NCBI GenBank assembly: GCA_903789635.1 | Contig: CAIFEY010000006.1 | Span: forward strand, 1-64,000 | Length of the DNA: 64,000 nucleotides | Source: an uncultured Eubacteriaceae bacterium | GTDB taxonomy: Bacteria; Bacillota; Clostridia; Peptostreptococcales; Anaerovoracaceae | Reading direction: 5' to 3' | Shown: positions 34,239 through 42,917 of the stretch, piece after piece | Layout: each line of letters starts with the position of its first letter | How positions within the stretch are numbered: position 1 is the first letter of the stretch | Translations under genes and position numbers: made by a program | Notes under the pieces: model-generated | Databases searched by the model: none | Told to the model about the DNA's origin: nothing | The model's input: only the letters and a program-made list of their open reading frames with translations

Positions 34239-34283
34239 AAACCTGTCGCCTTCCATTCATCTCAGCGACAGGTTTTTTTCATT
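34239..34283. terminator. bidirectional terminator next to the MarR gene
   Basis: AAAAAACCTGTCGC pairs with GCGACAGGTTTTTT. It lies 75 bases past the MarR stop on the minus strand. Confidence 0.85.
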
Positions 34284-34358
34284 TCCATTATAATCGCGGC
34301 GGCTTTGCAGCTCCGGCCGCGGTTTCGTCTGACCGTCGCGGCTCCGGCTGCCGCCGCG

Positions 34359-34847
34359 CTACTCTGTCTCGCGGAAGCCGGCGAGGACTTCGTAGAGCAG
34401 GGAGTAGAGTTTCTGGGCGTCGTCAGACGGGATGTCGAGGCAGGCGCCGATGTGCTCCGGAACGTCCAGGGCCTCGTCCTCGAGGTGCTGGCCCTTCTCG
34501 GTGATCGTGACCTTCAGGCTGCGCTCGTCGTCTTTGCAGCGCTCGCGGGTCAGGTAGCCCTTGTGCTCCAGCTTCTTCAGGACCGGCGTCAGTGTGCCGG
34601 AGTCCAGGTACAGGTAGGCGCCGAGCTCCTTGACGGTCATCGACTCGTGCTCCCAGAGCACCATCATCGTGATGTACTGTGTATACGTCAGGTCGAGCTT
34701 GTCCAGGAGCGGCTTGTAGCGCCGGATGATCTCCTTGGAGCAGGCATAAAGCGGGAAGCAGAGCTGATTCCCCAGCCTGAGGCAGTCGTATTTAGATCCG
34801 GTGTGCACCGGCTTAGCAAGCGGGGCGTGGATGTGATTATCTGCCAT
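34359..34847 (-). CDS. MarR-family transcriptional regulator
   Basis: A 162-residue winged-helix DNA-binding repressor. LTYTQYITMMVLWEHE, MTVKELGAYLYLDSGTLTPVLKKLEHKGYLTR and DDERSLKVTITEKG are the helix-turn-helix, recognition and wing signatures of the OhrR/MarR family. The N-terminal LGNQLCFPLYACSKE carries a Cys at the position used for peroxide sensing in OhrR, so it may respond to oxidants (inference). GGAGGTAAACC sets the start. The TSCPD gene lies upstream on the same strand, 32 bases away. Confidence 0.9.
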   Translation of the reverse strand: MADNHIHAPLAKPVHTGSKYDCLRLGNQLCFPLYACSKEIIRRYKPLLDKLDLTYTQYITMMVLWEHESMTVKELGAYLYLDSGTLTPVLKKLEHKGYLTRERCKDDERSLKVTITEKGQHLEDEALDVPEHIGACLDIPSDDAQKLYSLLYEVLAGFRETE

Positions 34848-34879
34848 GGTTTACCTCCAATATGGTCCGGGGAATGGCA

Positions 34880-35149
34880 TTAGGCATTCTTCTGTGCCTG
34901 CTCCTGCTCGTAGGCCTGCTGAACGGCGATCGCCAGCTGGTCTCCGCAGGACGTCTGCTTGAATCCGCAGTGGATGCCCCGGAGTTTCTCCTCAATCTGC
35001 TCGACGGTGAGGCCCTCCACAAGCTGGCTGACCGCCTGGAGGTTTCCGCTGCATCCGTTGACGTACTGCACGTTGTGGACGCGGTCTCCGTCCAGGTCAA
35101 AAGAAATTTCCGTCGAACAGGTTCCGATAGTTCTGTATGTATGTGTCAT
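34880..35149 (-). CDS. TSCPD domain protein (TIGR03905 type)
   Basis: An 89-residue protein of an uncharacterised Clostridia family. CSTEISFDLDGDRVHNV, GCSGNLQAVSQLVEG and CGFKQTSCGDQLA contain the conserved cysteines of the TSCPD domain, also found at the end of some class II ribonucleotide reductases, where it may bind metal. Function is unknown. The start at 35149 is preferred because GAGGAGAGGGAGAAC precedes ATG; a TTG seven codons upstream is the alternative. Probably co-transcribed with the MarR gene behind it. Confidence 0.85.
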   Translation of the reverse strand: MTHTYRTIGTCSTEISFDLDGDRVHNVQYVNGCSGNLQAVSQLVEGLTVEQIEEKLRGIHCGFKQTSCGDQLAIAVQQAYEQEQAQKNA

Positions 35150-35511
35150 GTTCTCCCTCTCCTCAGTCAATGCAAGTACCCGGGCGAGAGTTGGATTTTT
35201 GCTGTTTCATCTATACTCTTAATGCCCGGACGGCTTGGCGTTTAATCAATTGCGTAAAATTTATTTGCATAACATATTGTAATGAAGGATTCGATCGGTG
35301 TCAATTGGTACTTTTTCCAATTTTTTCAGTGGGCAGTTGGGTGGCCGGGCGCAGGGGGTTCGGTCGGCGCCGGCGGAGGAGCGGGCGGCTGTGCGGAGGA
35401 ATTCAGGGTGTGCGGCAGGTGGGGTGAGACGGCGGGGGCGTGGATTTTGCCGGAGGAGGGGAGAGAGGGACAAAGTCGACGCGCAAGGGCAGCGGACTTG
35501 TCTGCCGGCGG

Positions 35512-35540
35512 TTGACAGAATCGTTAAACGGTGGTACTAT
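35512..35540 (+). promoter_or_regulatory. promoter of the amino-acid ABC operon
   Basis: TTGACA (35512-35517), 17-base spacer, TACTAT (35535-35540). A second TATAAT at 35593-35598 sits behind two GCGTTAAA repeats and may be an additional start site. Confidence 0.6.
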
Positions 35541-35643
35541 TTCAACATAGCAATATTTTAGCGCGTTAAAGCGTTAAATCAATCATAGTGGGTATAATCA
35601 CATCAAACCAAGCAATGTAAATGAATCAGGGGGTTTACGTACA

Positions 35644-36480
35644 ATGAAAAAATCCAACAAATTTGTTGCCGTAATGCTGATCGCAGTTCTGGCACTGACC
35701 ATGGCACTGGTCACGGGCTGCGGAAGTTCTTCAAGCAGCAGTAAGGACAATAGCTGGAACTATATCAAGAAGAGAGGCAAGCTGATCATCGGCCTGGACG
35801 ACACGTTCGCGCCGATGGGATTCCGCGATAAGAACAACAAGCTCGTCGGATTCGACATCGACCTCGCGAAGCAGATCGGCAAGGAGCTCGGTGTAAAGGT
35901 TGAGTTCAAGCCAATCGACTGGGACGCTAAGGAAGCGGAGCTGAAGAGCAAGAAGATCGACTGCATCTGGAACGGACTCTCCGCGACAGAGGACCGCCAG
36001 AAGAGCATGTCCCTCTCCCACAAGTACATGAAGAACCGCATCCTGATCATGTCCATGGATAAGAACGTGAAGATCAAGAATGCGAAGCAGCTCGAGAAGA
36101 TCAAGCTCGGAACCCAGGCAGGCTCTTCCGCGCTGGAGGCGATCGAGAAGGATAAGAACTACGACGAGTTCAAGGACAACGTCAAGACCTACGACGACTA
36201 CAACGCCGCCCTGCTCGACATGAAGGCCGGCAGAATCGACGCCGTCGCGATCGACGAGGTCTACGCGATCTACAACAACAAGAACAACACCAAGCTCTAC
36301 GAGTCCCCGTACAACTTCGGCGCAGACTACTACGCGATCGGATTCCGCAAGGGCGACAAGGCACTGACCAAGAAGGTCAACGCCGCACTCGCTGAGGCGA
36401 TCAAGAACGGAAGCGCCAAGAAGATCAGCGAGAAGTGGTTCGGAAAGAACCTCGCGATCGACGAAGGCTACTCTAAATAG
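35644..36480 (+). CDS. polar amino-acid ABC transporter, substrate-binding lipoprotein
   Basis: A 278-residue family-3 periplasmic-type binding protein anchored to the outer face of the membrane. The lipobox LVTGC puts the modified cysteine near residue 27, followed by a Ser/Lys linker. GKLIIGLDDTFAPMGF, DIDLAKQIGKEL and WNGLSATEDRQKSM are hallmarks of glutamine/cystine/arginine binding proteins. ADYYAIGFRKGD and the final WFGKN finish the fold. The ligand is not assignable. It is the first gene of a three-gene import operon with permease and ATPase. Confidence 0.93.
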   Translation: MKKSNKFVAVMLIAVLALTMALVTGCGSSSSSSKDNSWNYIKKRGKLIIGLDDTFAPMGFRDKNNKLVGFDIDLAKQIGKELGVKVEFKPIDWDAKEAELKSKKIDCIWNGLSATEDRQKSMSLSHKYMKNRILIMSMDKNVKIKNAKQLEKIKLGTQAGSSALEAIEKDKNYDEFKDNVKTYDDYNAALLDMKAGRIDAVAIDEVYAIYNNKNNTKLYESPYNFGADYYAIGFRKGDKALTKKVNAALAEAIKNGSAKKISEKWFGKNLAIDEGYSK

Positions 36481-36655
36481 GAATGCTCCGGGCAGAACCC
36501 GGTGCGATGGTGATCCGGACCGCAGTACGGAACGCGGTCTGGAGCGGCGATGCGGCAGCGAACCCGCGTCGGACATCAATGGTGATAAGTTGAGAAAATT
36601 GTGATAAAGTAAAGGGTAGGGTCTGAGGACTTCGGACTTTGTCCCTGAACGTGAA

Positions 36656-36698
36656 AACGGCGGCCATCCTGCAAAGCCAGCGGATGGCCGTTCATTAT
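36656..36698 (+). promoter_or_regulatory. intra-operon hairpin between binding protein and permease
   Basis: AACGGCGGCCATCC and GGATGGCCGTT arms form a stable hairpin with a weak T tail inside a 264-base gap. Such hairpins commonly leave the binding protein more abundant than the permease (inference). Confidence 0.55.
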
Positions 36699-36744
36699 GA
36701 AAGAACCCAAGCAACCATAGAAGCTGGAAGGAGCAGGAAATTAC

Positions 36745-37401
36745 ATGAGTTATATTGCTGAAATTTTACCGCCGCTGCTGCAGGGCGCTGTCGTCTCTGT
36801 GGAGCTGTTCATCATCACGCTGGTGCTGGCGCTCCCGCTGGGACTGCCGTTCGCCTTCGGAGAGATGAGCCGGTTCCGCCCGGTACGCTGGATCTGCAAG
36901 ATCTTCGTGTTCGTCTTCCGCGGCACGCCGCTCATGCTCCAGCTGTTCTTCTTCTACTTCTTCTTCCCGCTCGTGCTGAACATCGACATCCCGGCGTTCC
37001 CGGCGGCGATCCTGACGTTCGTGCTGAATTACGCGGCGTACTTTGCAGAGATCTACAGAGGCGGCATCCTGAGCATCGATCAGGGCCAGTACGAGGCCGC
37101 GCACTCACTCGGACTCAGCAGGGCGCAGACCACGTTCGGAATCATCGTGCCGCAGGCGATGCGCGTCGTCCTGCCGCCGGTCTCCAACGAGGCCATCACG
37201 CTGGTCAAGGACACGGCGCTCGCTTCCGTCATCTCGATGTCGGAGATGATGCGTGTGTCGGAGGGCATCGTAAACCGCGACTACAACCTGACCGCCTACG
37301 TGGTCGCCGCGGCGATCTACCTGCTCTTCACCTTCCTGCTGACCCTGGTGCTGAACCACATCGAAGCCCGTTTCTCGACGTACACAAGGAGGGAGAATTA
37401 G
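36745..37401 (+). CDS. polar amino-acid ABC transporter, permease
   Basis: A 218-residue HisM/GlnP-type permease with about five membrane helices. [12 protein letters not shown] near 55-68 is the family signature. The EAA loop that docks the ATPase reads [23 protein letters not shown] (about 115-140, shown here as its key residues E-A-A and G). The ribosome site is GGAAGGAGCAGG. The ATP-binding gene begins two bases after the stop. Confidence 0.95.
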   Translation: MSYIAEILPPLLQGAVVSVELFIITLVLALPLGLPFAFGEMSRFRPVRWICKIFVFVFRGTPLMLQLFFFYFFFPLVLNIDIPAFPAAILTFVLNYAAYFAEIYRGGILSIDQGQYEAAHSLGLSRAQTTFGIIVPQAMRVVLPPVSNEAITLVKDTALASVISMSEMMRVSEGIVNRDYNLTAYVVAAAIYLLFTFLLTLVLNHIEARFSTYTRREN

Positions 37402-37402
37402 T

Positions 37403-38170
37403 ATGTCCGCAATCCTGGAAATGAAAAACATCAATAAATACTTCGGCGACTTCCACGCCCTGAAGGACATCGACTTCTCCGTGGAGGAGGGGGAGACGGT
37501 CGCGATCATCGGCCCTTCCGGCTCAGGCAAAAGCACCCTGCTCAGGTGCATAAACTGTCTGACGCGCATCAGTTCGGGTTCGATCTCGCTGAACGGCACG
37601 ACCTTTGTCGACACTCCTTCCGGAGGTGAGGCAAAGTACATCCCGGACAAGGCCCTCAAGCAGGTCATCAGCGAGACGGGCATGGTTTTCCAGCACTTCA
37701 ACCTGTTCCCGCACATGACCGTCCTGGACAACGTCACCTATGCGCCAATCAAGGTCAAGAAAGTCCCGAAGGACAAGGCCGTCGCCCGCGCCGAGGAGCT
37801 CCTGAACCTGGTCGGCATGCTCGACCACAAGGACCAGTATCCGCAGATGATTTCCGGCGGCCAGAAGCAGCGCGTCGCGATCGCGAGGGGGCTCGCGATG
37901 GATCCGACCATCATGCTGTTTGACGAGCCGACGTCGGCGCTCGACCCGGAGATCACCGGAGAAGTCCTCAGCGTCATGAAGAACCTCGCCGAGCAGCGCG
38001 TCACGATGATCGTCGTCACGCACGAGATGGGCTTTGCGCGCGAGGTCGCCGACCGCGTCGTCTTCATGAACCAGGGCGAGCTGACGGAGAGCGGCACCTC
38101 CGAGCAGATCTTCACTAACCCGCAGAGCAAGCGCCTGCAGGACTTCCTGAGTTCAATGATCAGGGCTTGA
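37403..38170 (+). CDS. polar amino-acid ABC transporter, ATP-binding protein
   Basis: A 255-residue GlnQ/HisP-type ATPase that powers uptake. Walker [10 protein letters not shown] lies near 38, Q-loop [17 protein letters not shown] near 95, the ABC signature [14 protein letters not shown] near 150, Walker [15 protein letters not shown] near 172 and the switch histidine [13 protein letters not shown] near 208. It is the last gene of the operon; a clear terminator follows. Confidence 0.96.
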   Translation: MSAILEMKNINKYFGDFHALKDIDFSVEEGETVAIIGPSGSGKSTLLRCINCLTRISSGSISLNGTTFVDTPSGGEAKYIPDKALKQVISETGMVFQHFNLFPHMTVLDNVTYAPIKVKKVPKDKAVARAEELLNLVGMLDHKDQYPQMISGGQKQRVAIARGLAMDPTIMLFDEPTSALDPEITGEVLSVMKNLAEQRVTMIVVTHEMGFAREVADRVVFMNQGELTESGTSEQIFTNPQSKRLQDFLSSMIRA

Positions 38171-38279
38171 TCAACCGGGCGGGATCGGCTCGTTGGCCGT
38201 GGTGCGGAAGCGCGGCGCACGGCTGTTGTTCGCGGCAGTTATGATAATAATAAATATGGGTTATAATGCGGCGATGGGT

Positions 38280-38320
38280 AATCTCCGGACGGAATGCAAT
38301 TCGGTCCGGAGATTATTTTT
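38280..38320 (+). terminator. terminator of the amino-acid ABC operon
   Basis: AATCTCCGGAC pairs perfectly with GTCCGGAGATT (38280-38314), followed by ATTTTTGTTT. Confidence 0.9.
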
Positions 38321-38664
38321 GTTTGGAGGTTGTCGTTCGGCGGGGATTGTATAGGGGCTGCGGTTTGGATTTTTTTCGGCCGGGCGCGTTTGCGGCATGA
38401 AAATCGCGCCGGGCCGGGGTATAATACGGGTAACGACATTGAAAAGCAGGCGCGCGCCCCGCACGGCAGTTCGGCGCGGGGGCGCGGCAGCAAGGGAAAG
38501 ACCGGCGGCCTGCGGCAGCCGCATGGCCCCGGGCCGGCCCGCGAATGAGGTTGGTTCTGCGGGCGGGCATGAGCAGCGGAATACGTTCGCGCGGGCAGGG
38601 AAGGCGGAGTGCGTTCCATTTAGGAAGCCGCCGGCCGGCGCCGGTCAATAAGGAGGAGAGACCC
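38321..38664. other. GC-rich intergenic region before the glyoxalase gene
   Basis: No gene is supported. GGTATAATAC at 38418-38427 is a possible -10 box without a clear -35. The rest is GC-rich and uneventful until the AAGGAGGAGAG ribosome site. Confidence 0.4.
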
Positions 38665-39039
38665 ATGGGATTCTATTTTAACCACTTTAACTTCAACGTC
38701 CTGGATCTGGAGAGAAGCAAAAAATTCTACCACGACGCACTCGGCCTGGAGCCGGTCAGCGTCAACGACCAGCCGGACTTCACCATCTGCTACCTGGGCG
38801 ACGGCGGCAGGACCGACTTCCGCCTGGAGCTGACCTGGATGAAGGAGCGCAAGCAGCCGTACGACCTCGGCGAGATCGAGTACCACCTGGCCTTGGTCGC
38901 GGACGACTTTGACGCCGCCCACAAGAAGCATGAGGAAATGGGCTGCATCTGCTTCGAGAACCCGGCCATGGGCATCTACTTCATCGAAGACCCGGACGGC
39001 TACTGGATCGAGATCCTGCCGCCGAGCCACGCGAAATAG
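38665..39039 (+). CDS. glyoxalase I-like VOC family protein
   Basis: A 124-residue lactoylglutathione-lyase-like metal enzyme. The four expected ligands are visible: His in FNHFNFNV (about 8), Glu in FRLELTW (about 55), His in EYHLALVAD (about 74) and Glu in YWIEILPP (about 117). LDLERSKKFYHDALGLE is the family start. Glyoxalase I detoxifies methylglyoxal as a thiol adduct; which thiol this organism uses is unknown. AAGGAGGAGAG fixes this start; the longer upstream reading frame lacks a ribosome site. Confidence 0.88.
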   Translation: MGFYFNHFNFNVLDLERSKKFYHDALGLEPVSVNDQPDFTICYLGDGGRTDFRLELTWMKERKQPYDLGEIEYHLALVADDFDAAHKKHEEMGCICFENPAMGIYFIEDPDGYWIEILPPSHAK

Positions 39040-39370
39040 CTCGCCCGCGCGTGCCGCTGGCCCTGAACGCCTGCGCCGCGCATCCTATCGCTCATCTCAC
39101 ATAGTTAAGTATAGCGATAGTTGAGTATAGCAGGAAAATGCAGTCCGCGCGCTTTGGAATGAAGCGGTCGTACGCATTTCGAAATGAAGCCGACGTGAGA
39201 ATGACTTTACGAGACCGCCCGTGTGCACGGTATGCACGGGCGGTCTTTTGCGGCGCGCGCGGGGGATTTCCCGATGAAAAGCATTCCGCGATTTCCAGAG
39301 TTCGTGCACGTCGGTTTCGGGAGGCGCGGCGGCGCGCGCGGGAGATTTCGAACACTGGCGCGGGGGATGG

Positions 39371-39418
39371 GAGGGACGAAAGTATACAGTCCACACCATT
39401 ATCTGGAAATACCGATGG
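39371..39418 (-). repeat. ~45-bp dispersed element, copy 3 (reverse)
   Basis: On the minus strand it reads TGCCATCGGTATTTCCAG, ATAATGGTGTGGAC, TGTATACTTTCG, matching 34056-34092 and 55197-55240. Confidence 0.65.
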
Positions 39419-39489
39419 CAATTAACGCATTGTTGCCGCGCGCCGCGCAACTGCACACCTGTGCGCGCCGGGAAATCGAGCTTGGGCTG

Positions 39490-39950
39490 CCTGAAATTTG
39501 GGAAAAACCAGTGATAACATGCCATTTTCCCACCGCATCCCCAAAATGTGGGAAAATGGCTCCAAATTTTTCAAATTCCAAAGTCGCCAGCGATGGATCT
39601 TGAATTCGATATACCCCATAAGGGTATGTGCAGGGCGATGATTATCGACAATCGGTTGGAGCATCGCCGTCGCCACAGAAAAATGCATGATGATATGACC
39701 ACGCTGCGCGACTATTCGCACTGTACGTCCGGGATGATAGTGGCGGCGCAGTCAATTACGGCGGGCGCACTGGTCAAATCGATGATCGTGCCCTGCCCTC
39801 AGCGGCGCAGGCGCACGCCGGCCTCACCGAGATGTTGGAAAAACGGATTTTCGGTGCCAATTTCCCTAACTTTTTTTGGGTCGTTAGGAAAACGGCGCCA
39901 GATCAGGCCAAATTCCCAACGGCGGCGCGCCATACCCCGCCGACCCGGGC
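39490..39950 (-). repeat. ~440-bp dispersed element, copy 1 (reverse)
   Basis: Its reverse complement aligns with 58385-58830 for its full length. Shared landmarks are GGGGTATGGCGCGC, GTTGGGAATTT, AACGAYCCAAAAAAA, TTTGACCAGTGCGCCCGC, TAATTGACTGC, GCGACGGCG and GGGTATATC. Short translated stretches are also conserved (GMAR-x2-WEF and FPNDPKK; LTSAPA-x-IDC), but stops interrupt each frame, so this may be a decayed mobile gene or a non-coding repeat. Confidence 0.65.
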
Positions 39951-40020
39951 GGCGGTATCGCAATTTCGGCGCTGTCCATATCACCTGCGCTATTTTCCGC
40001 ACCCGCGCGGCATACGAGTG

Positions 40021-40122
40021 ACGCGTATATTGTATACTTTCGTCTCCTCCCGCAGTGTCCGAGGTTCACGTTCATAAAACGATGAAATTTCAACCGATAG
40101 AGGAAGTACGCAGTATACATGC
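40021..40122 (-). repeat. ~100-bp dispersed element, copy 2 (reverse)
   Basis: The reverse complement begins TGTATACTGCGTACTTCC and ends AAGTATACAATATACGCG, matching 33129-33230. Confidence 0.75.
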
Positions 40123-40130
40123 CGCCCAAT

Positions 40131-40490
40131 CCCCGCGGTCCGGCGCCCCTGCAGCCTGCCTAGGCGCCCGACCGCCCGACCGCTCCGCGCGCACATAAAA
40201 AACGCCGCCCCAAGGGGCAGCGTTTCCTGCAAATGTAAAATCAATTCCGGTCGATCAGTGTCCGCGCGCGGCACGAACATTACGCCCCGGGCACCGAAGC
40301 GCCTCCTCAGAACTCCAAGGCCGCTTCCGTGCCTCGGCCCCCGCGGTCCGGCGCCCCTGCAGCCTGCCCAGGCGCCCGACCGCCCGACCGCCCCGCGCGC
40401 ACAAAAAAAACGCCGCCCTTAAGGGGCAGCGTTTCCTGCAATATAAAATCAGTTCCGTTTGAGCAGTGTCCGCGCGCGGCCTGCATTACA
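40131..40490. repeat. ~150-bp direct duplication around the panF terminator
   Basis: 40131-40283 and 40339-40490 are near-identical, from CCCCGCGGTCCGGCGCCCCT to GTCCGCGCGCGGC. Each carries a terminator hairpin. The second copy runs into the panF stop codon, so the duplication probably arose from the gene's 3' flank. Confidence 0.85.
40402..40434 (-). terminator. panF terminator
   Basis: On the minus strand AAACGCTGCCCCTT pairs with AAGGGCGGCGTTT, followed by eight T. A duplicate hairpin lies at 40196-40227. Confidence 0.85.
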
Positions 40491-41988
40491 TCAGATCCTC
40501 ACTCACCTCAATCGGGTGCTTCGAATACTTTCCGACCAGGAAGTAGACGATGCCGCCCGCGACGAGGCCGAGGACGATCTCGTGGATGTGGAACGGGGCG
40601 ATCTTCACGCGGTTGAAGAAGATGAAGACCGAGAGGCTCGCGGCCATGGAGGCGAGGCAGGCGGTTGAGTTGCCTTTGCGCCAGTAGAGGCCGCCGATCA
40701 TCGGCCAGAAGAAGGTCGCCTCGAGGCCGCCGAATGCGAACAGGTTGATCCAGACGATGATGTCCGGCGGGTTCATCGCGATGACGCAGGTGATGACGCC
40801 GAGCAGCAGGGTGATCGCAAAGCTGTAGTTCGGGATGCGCTTGTGTGCGCGTTCGAGGTTCTCTTTTTTGTCGCCGACGATGTAGTGGAGGTAGAGGTCC
40901 TTGATGATCGTCGCGGAGGCTAAGATCAGCAGGGAGTCGACCGTGGACATGACGGCGGCGAGCGGCGCGGCCAGGAAGAGGCCGGCGGCCCAGGTCGGCA
41001 TGTGGTGCAGAACGATGTACGGGATCACCGCGTCGGTCGTCTGGATCGCGCCCTTAGGAATCAGCGGGGCGCCGATGGTGCCGGCGAAGTGCATGCCGAT
41101 CATCAGGATGCCGACGACGACGGTTCCGTAGACCATGGCGCGGTGCATCGAGCGCGTGTCCTTGAAGCCCATGCAGCGGACCGCGGTCTGCGGGAGGCCG
41201 AGGGTCGCAATGCCTACCAGCACCCAGAACGAGATCAGGTAGCCCGGCTGGAGGGCGATGATGTCTTTGCCGTACTGGCCCTTTCCCATGAGGTCCCAGC
41301 CAGGGTTCGACTGGTTCAGTTCGGAGATCAGGTGGTGCAGGCCGCCGCCCGACTTCAGGATGAAGAAGAGCAGAAGGAACGTTCCCGCGGTCATGATGAT
41401 GCCCTGGATCATGTCGGTGACGACGACCGCGCGGAATCCGCCGACGGACGTGTAGATGATGACGACCGCCGCGAACAGCAGGAGCGACCACATGTACGGC
41501 AGGCCGGTGACCGTCTGCAGCAGCGTGGCGCCGCCGATGAACTGCGCGACCATCTGCGTCGTGAAGAACACGATCAGCGCGATGCCGCTGAAGATGACGA
41601 CCGGCGCGGACTGGTAGCGCGCGCGGAGGTAGTCCGTGATCGTGACCGCGTCGATGCGGCGGGAGATCAGGGCGAACTTCTTTCCGAGGACGCCGAGGGT
41701 CAGGAAGGCGGTGGCGATCTGGATGCCGGCCTCCCAGGACTGCGTGAGTCCCCAGTCGGACGCGAGTCCCGGCCCTCCTAAGAAGGAGCTCGCGCTCGTG
41801 TAGGTTGCGACTAAGGTCATGGCGAGGACGAATCCGCCCATGCCGCGGCCGCCCGCGAAGTAGTTGCTCAGGAATCCCTGTGAGGCGTGCTGTTTGGCCG
41901 AGACACGGCTCTGCCAGATGCCGACGACCACGGTGAGGACCATGTATACTGCGAGAATTCCGAGGATAATAGCCTGTTTACTGGTCAT
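40486..41988 (-). CDS. panF: sodium/pantothenate symporter
   Basis: A 500-residue sodium:solute symporter with about 13 membrane helices that imports pantothenate, the coenzyme A precursor. The family signature region NYFAGGRGMGGFVLAMTL, then ATYTSASSFLGGPG, TVQFIGGA-like TQMVAQFIGGATLL and TAVRCMGFKDTRSMHR follow E. coli PanF closely as I recall it. The pairing with YhdT just upstream is also as in E. coli. It overlaps yhdT by 11 bases. A terminator follows directly. Confidence 0.92.
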   Translation of the reverse strand: MTSKQAIILGILAVYMVLTVVVGIWQSRVSAKQHASQGFLSNYFAGGRGMGGFVLAMTLVATYTSASSFLGGPGLASDWGLTQSWEAGIQIATAFLTLGVLGKKFALISRRIDAVTITDYLRARYQSAPVVIFSGIALIVFFTTQMVAQFIGGATLLQTVTGLPYMWSLLLFAAVVIIYTSVGGFRAVVVTDMIQGIIMTAGTFLLLFFILKSGGGLHHLISELNQSNPGWDLMGKGQYGKDIIALQPGYLISFWVLVGIATLGLPQTAVRCMGFKDTRSMHRAMVYGTVVVGILMIGMHFAGTIGAPLIPKGAIQTTDAVIPYIVLHHMPTWAAGLFLAAPLAAVMSTVDSLLILASATIIKDLYLHYIVGDKKENLERAHKRIPNYSFAITLLLGVITCVIAMNPPDIIVWINLFAFGGLEATFFWPMIGGLYWRKGNSTACLASMAASLSVFIFFNRVKIAPFHIHEIVLGLVAGGIVYFLVGKYSKHPIEVSEDLM

Positions 41989-42268
41989 GGCGTCCTCCCT
42001 TCTCGTTGGAACCGGTTCCTTCCGGGGCGTCGTCTTCGAGGCTGAAGTTCTTGAACACGCGCGTCAGCAGCACTGCGAGCCCTATGATCGCGACCACGAA
42101 CACGCCCGGCGTGCTGAGCAGCCACCAGAGCGGCAGCCCTCCGATTTTAATCCCCGAGCCCGACAGCCCGTACGCAAACCCGACGTGCCAGATGAAACAG
42201 ATCACGAACAGCGTGACCGTCGCTTTGGCCTCCTTCTTGATTTGCCTCTCTTTTTCTTTTCTTGTCAT
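41978..42268 (-). CDS. yhdT: YhdT family (DUF997) small membrane protein
   Basis: A 96-residue protein with two membrane helices (about 18-38 and 50-72; IWHVGFAYGLSG and LWWLLSTPGVFVV) and a charged N-terminus. The family commonly precedes panF and may be an accessory subunit of the symporter; its function is not established. AAGGAAG provides the ribosome site, and its 3' end overlaps panF. Confidence 0.9.
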   Translation of the reverse strand: MTRKEKERQIKKEAKATVTLFVICFIWHVGFAYGLSGSGIKIGGLPLWWLLSTPGVFVVAIIGLAVLLTRVFKNFSLEDDAPEGTGSNEKGGRHDQ

Positions 42269-42519
42269 GCTAAACTTCCTTTCTGTGGATCCGCATCGCC
42301 GCGGCTTCCATGAAATGCTGGCTTTCCGTCAAAAAACGGTTATGCGTATATTATACTTGTATCTCATCAAGTTTCCAGTGTTTTGACAAAAACCAAACTG
42401 CTCATCAGGGGAAGCGTCCTGCTGGGCATGTGTTATTTGTCACGGACAAACTTTGTCGAATAAATACATCGTTAGAAATATATTTTATGTGATTGCCATA
42501 AAAAATGATGATATAGTTG

Positions 42520-42548
42520 TTGACAGGGATGAAATATCAGGGTATAGT
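42520..42548 (+). promoter_or_regulatory. promoter upstream of metY
   Basis: TTGACA (42520-42525), 17-base spacer, TATAGT (42543-42548). It lies about 370 bases before the metY start. Confidence 0.7.
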
Positions 42549-42555
42549 AATGACA

Positions 42556-42917
42556 TAAACAAAAGCACACTAAAACAGTATGTTATGTGGGCTTGTAAAA
42601 GAAGCCATCACGAACAGCGCACTGCATGGTGCCGGCCGAAAGGAGAACGACTTGGGTATCATTTTTGAAGAGCTGGTTCGGAGGAACTATAGATTCGGGC
42701 GAATGTCATAGCCGCCGCTCACACGCGGCAGGGACGACCCGGACAGCACTCCGACGAGGAATCCCCGCCAGGCGGGAGAAACAGTTAAGCATTCGCGGGC
42801 AGCACAGCAATGCCCGGAAAGAAACCTTTCCATTAGTAATGTAAATAAATGGATATACGGAACATTACGGAATTATAGAGGTTCGCAGTACCCGAAACTG
42901 CAGAAAGAGGAAATAAA
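42556..42917 (+). promoter_or_regulatory. long structured leader of metY, no known riboswitch recognised
   Basis: About 360 untranslated bases between promoter and metY, with hairpins such as GCCGC/GCGGC (42711-42732) and CCCGCC/GGCGGG (42765-42779), and CCGGCCGAAAGGAG near 42636. Methionine genes often have SAM or T-box leaders, but the S-box core and the T-box GGTGG-ACC motif are not visible. Confidence 0.4.

Noticed and set aside
35299-35560. Small Gly-rich frames upstream of the amino-acid ABC operon
   Set aside because: Short, GC-driven, overlapping in several frames, and they run into the promoter at 35512-35540.
42556-42917. SAM-I or T-box riboswitch before metY
   Set aside because: Neither the S-box core nor the T-box GGTGG-ACC motif can be found; reported only as an unassigned leader.
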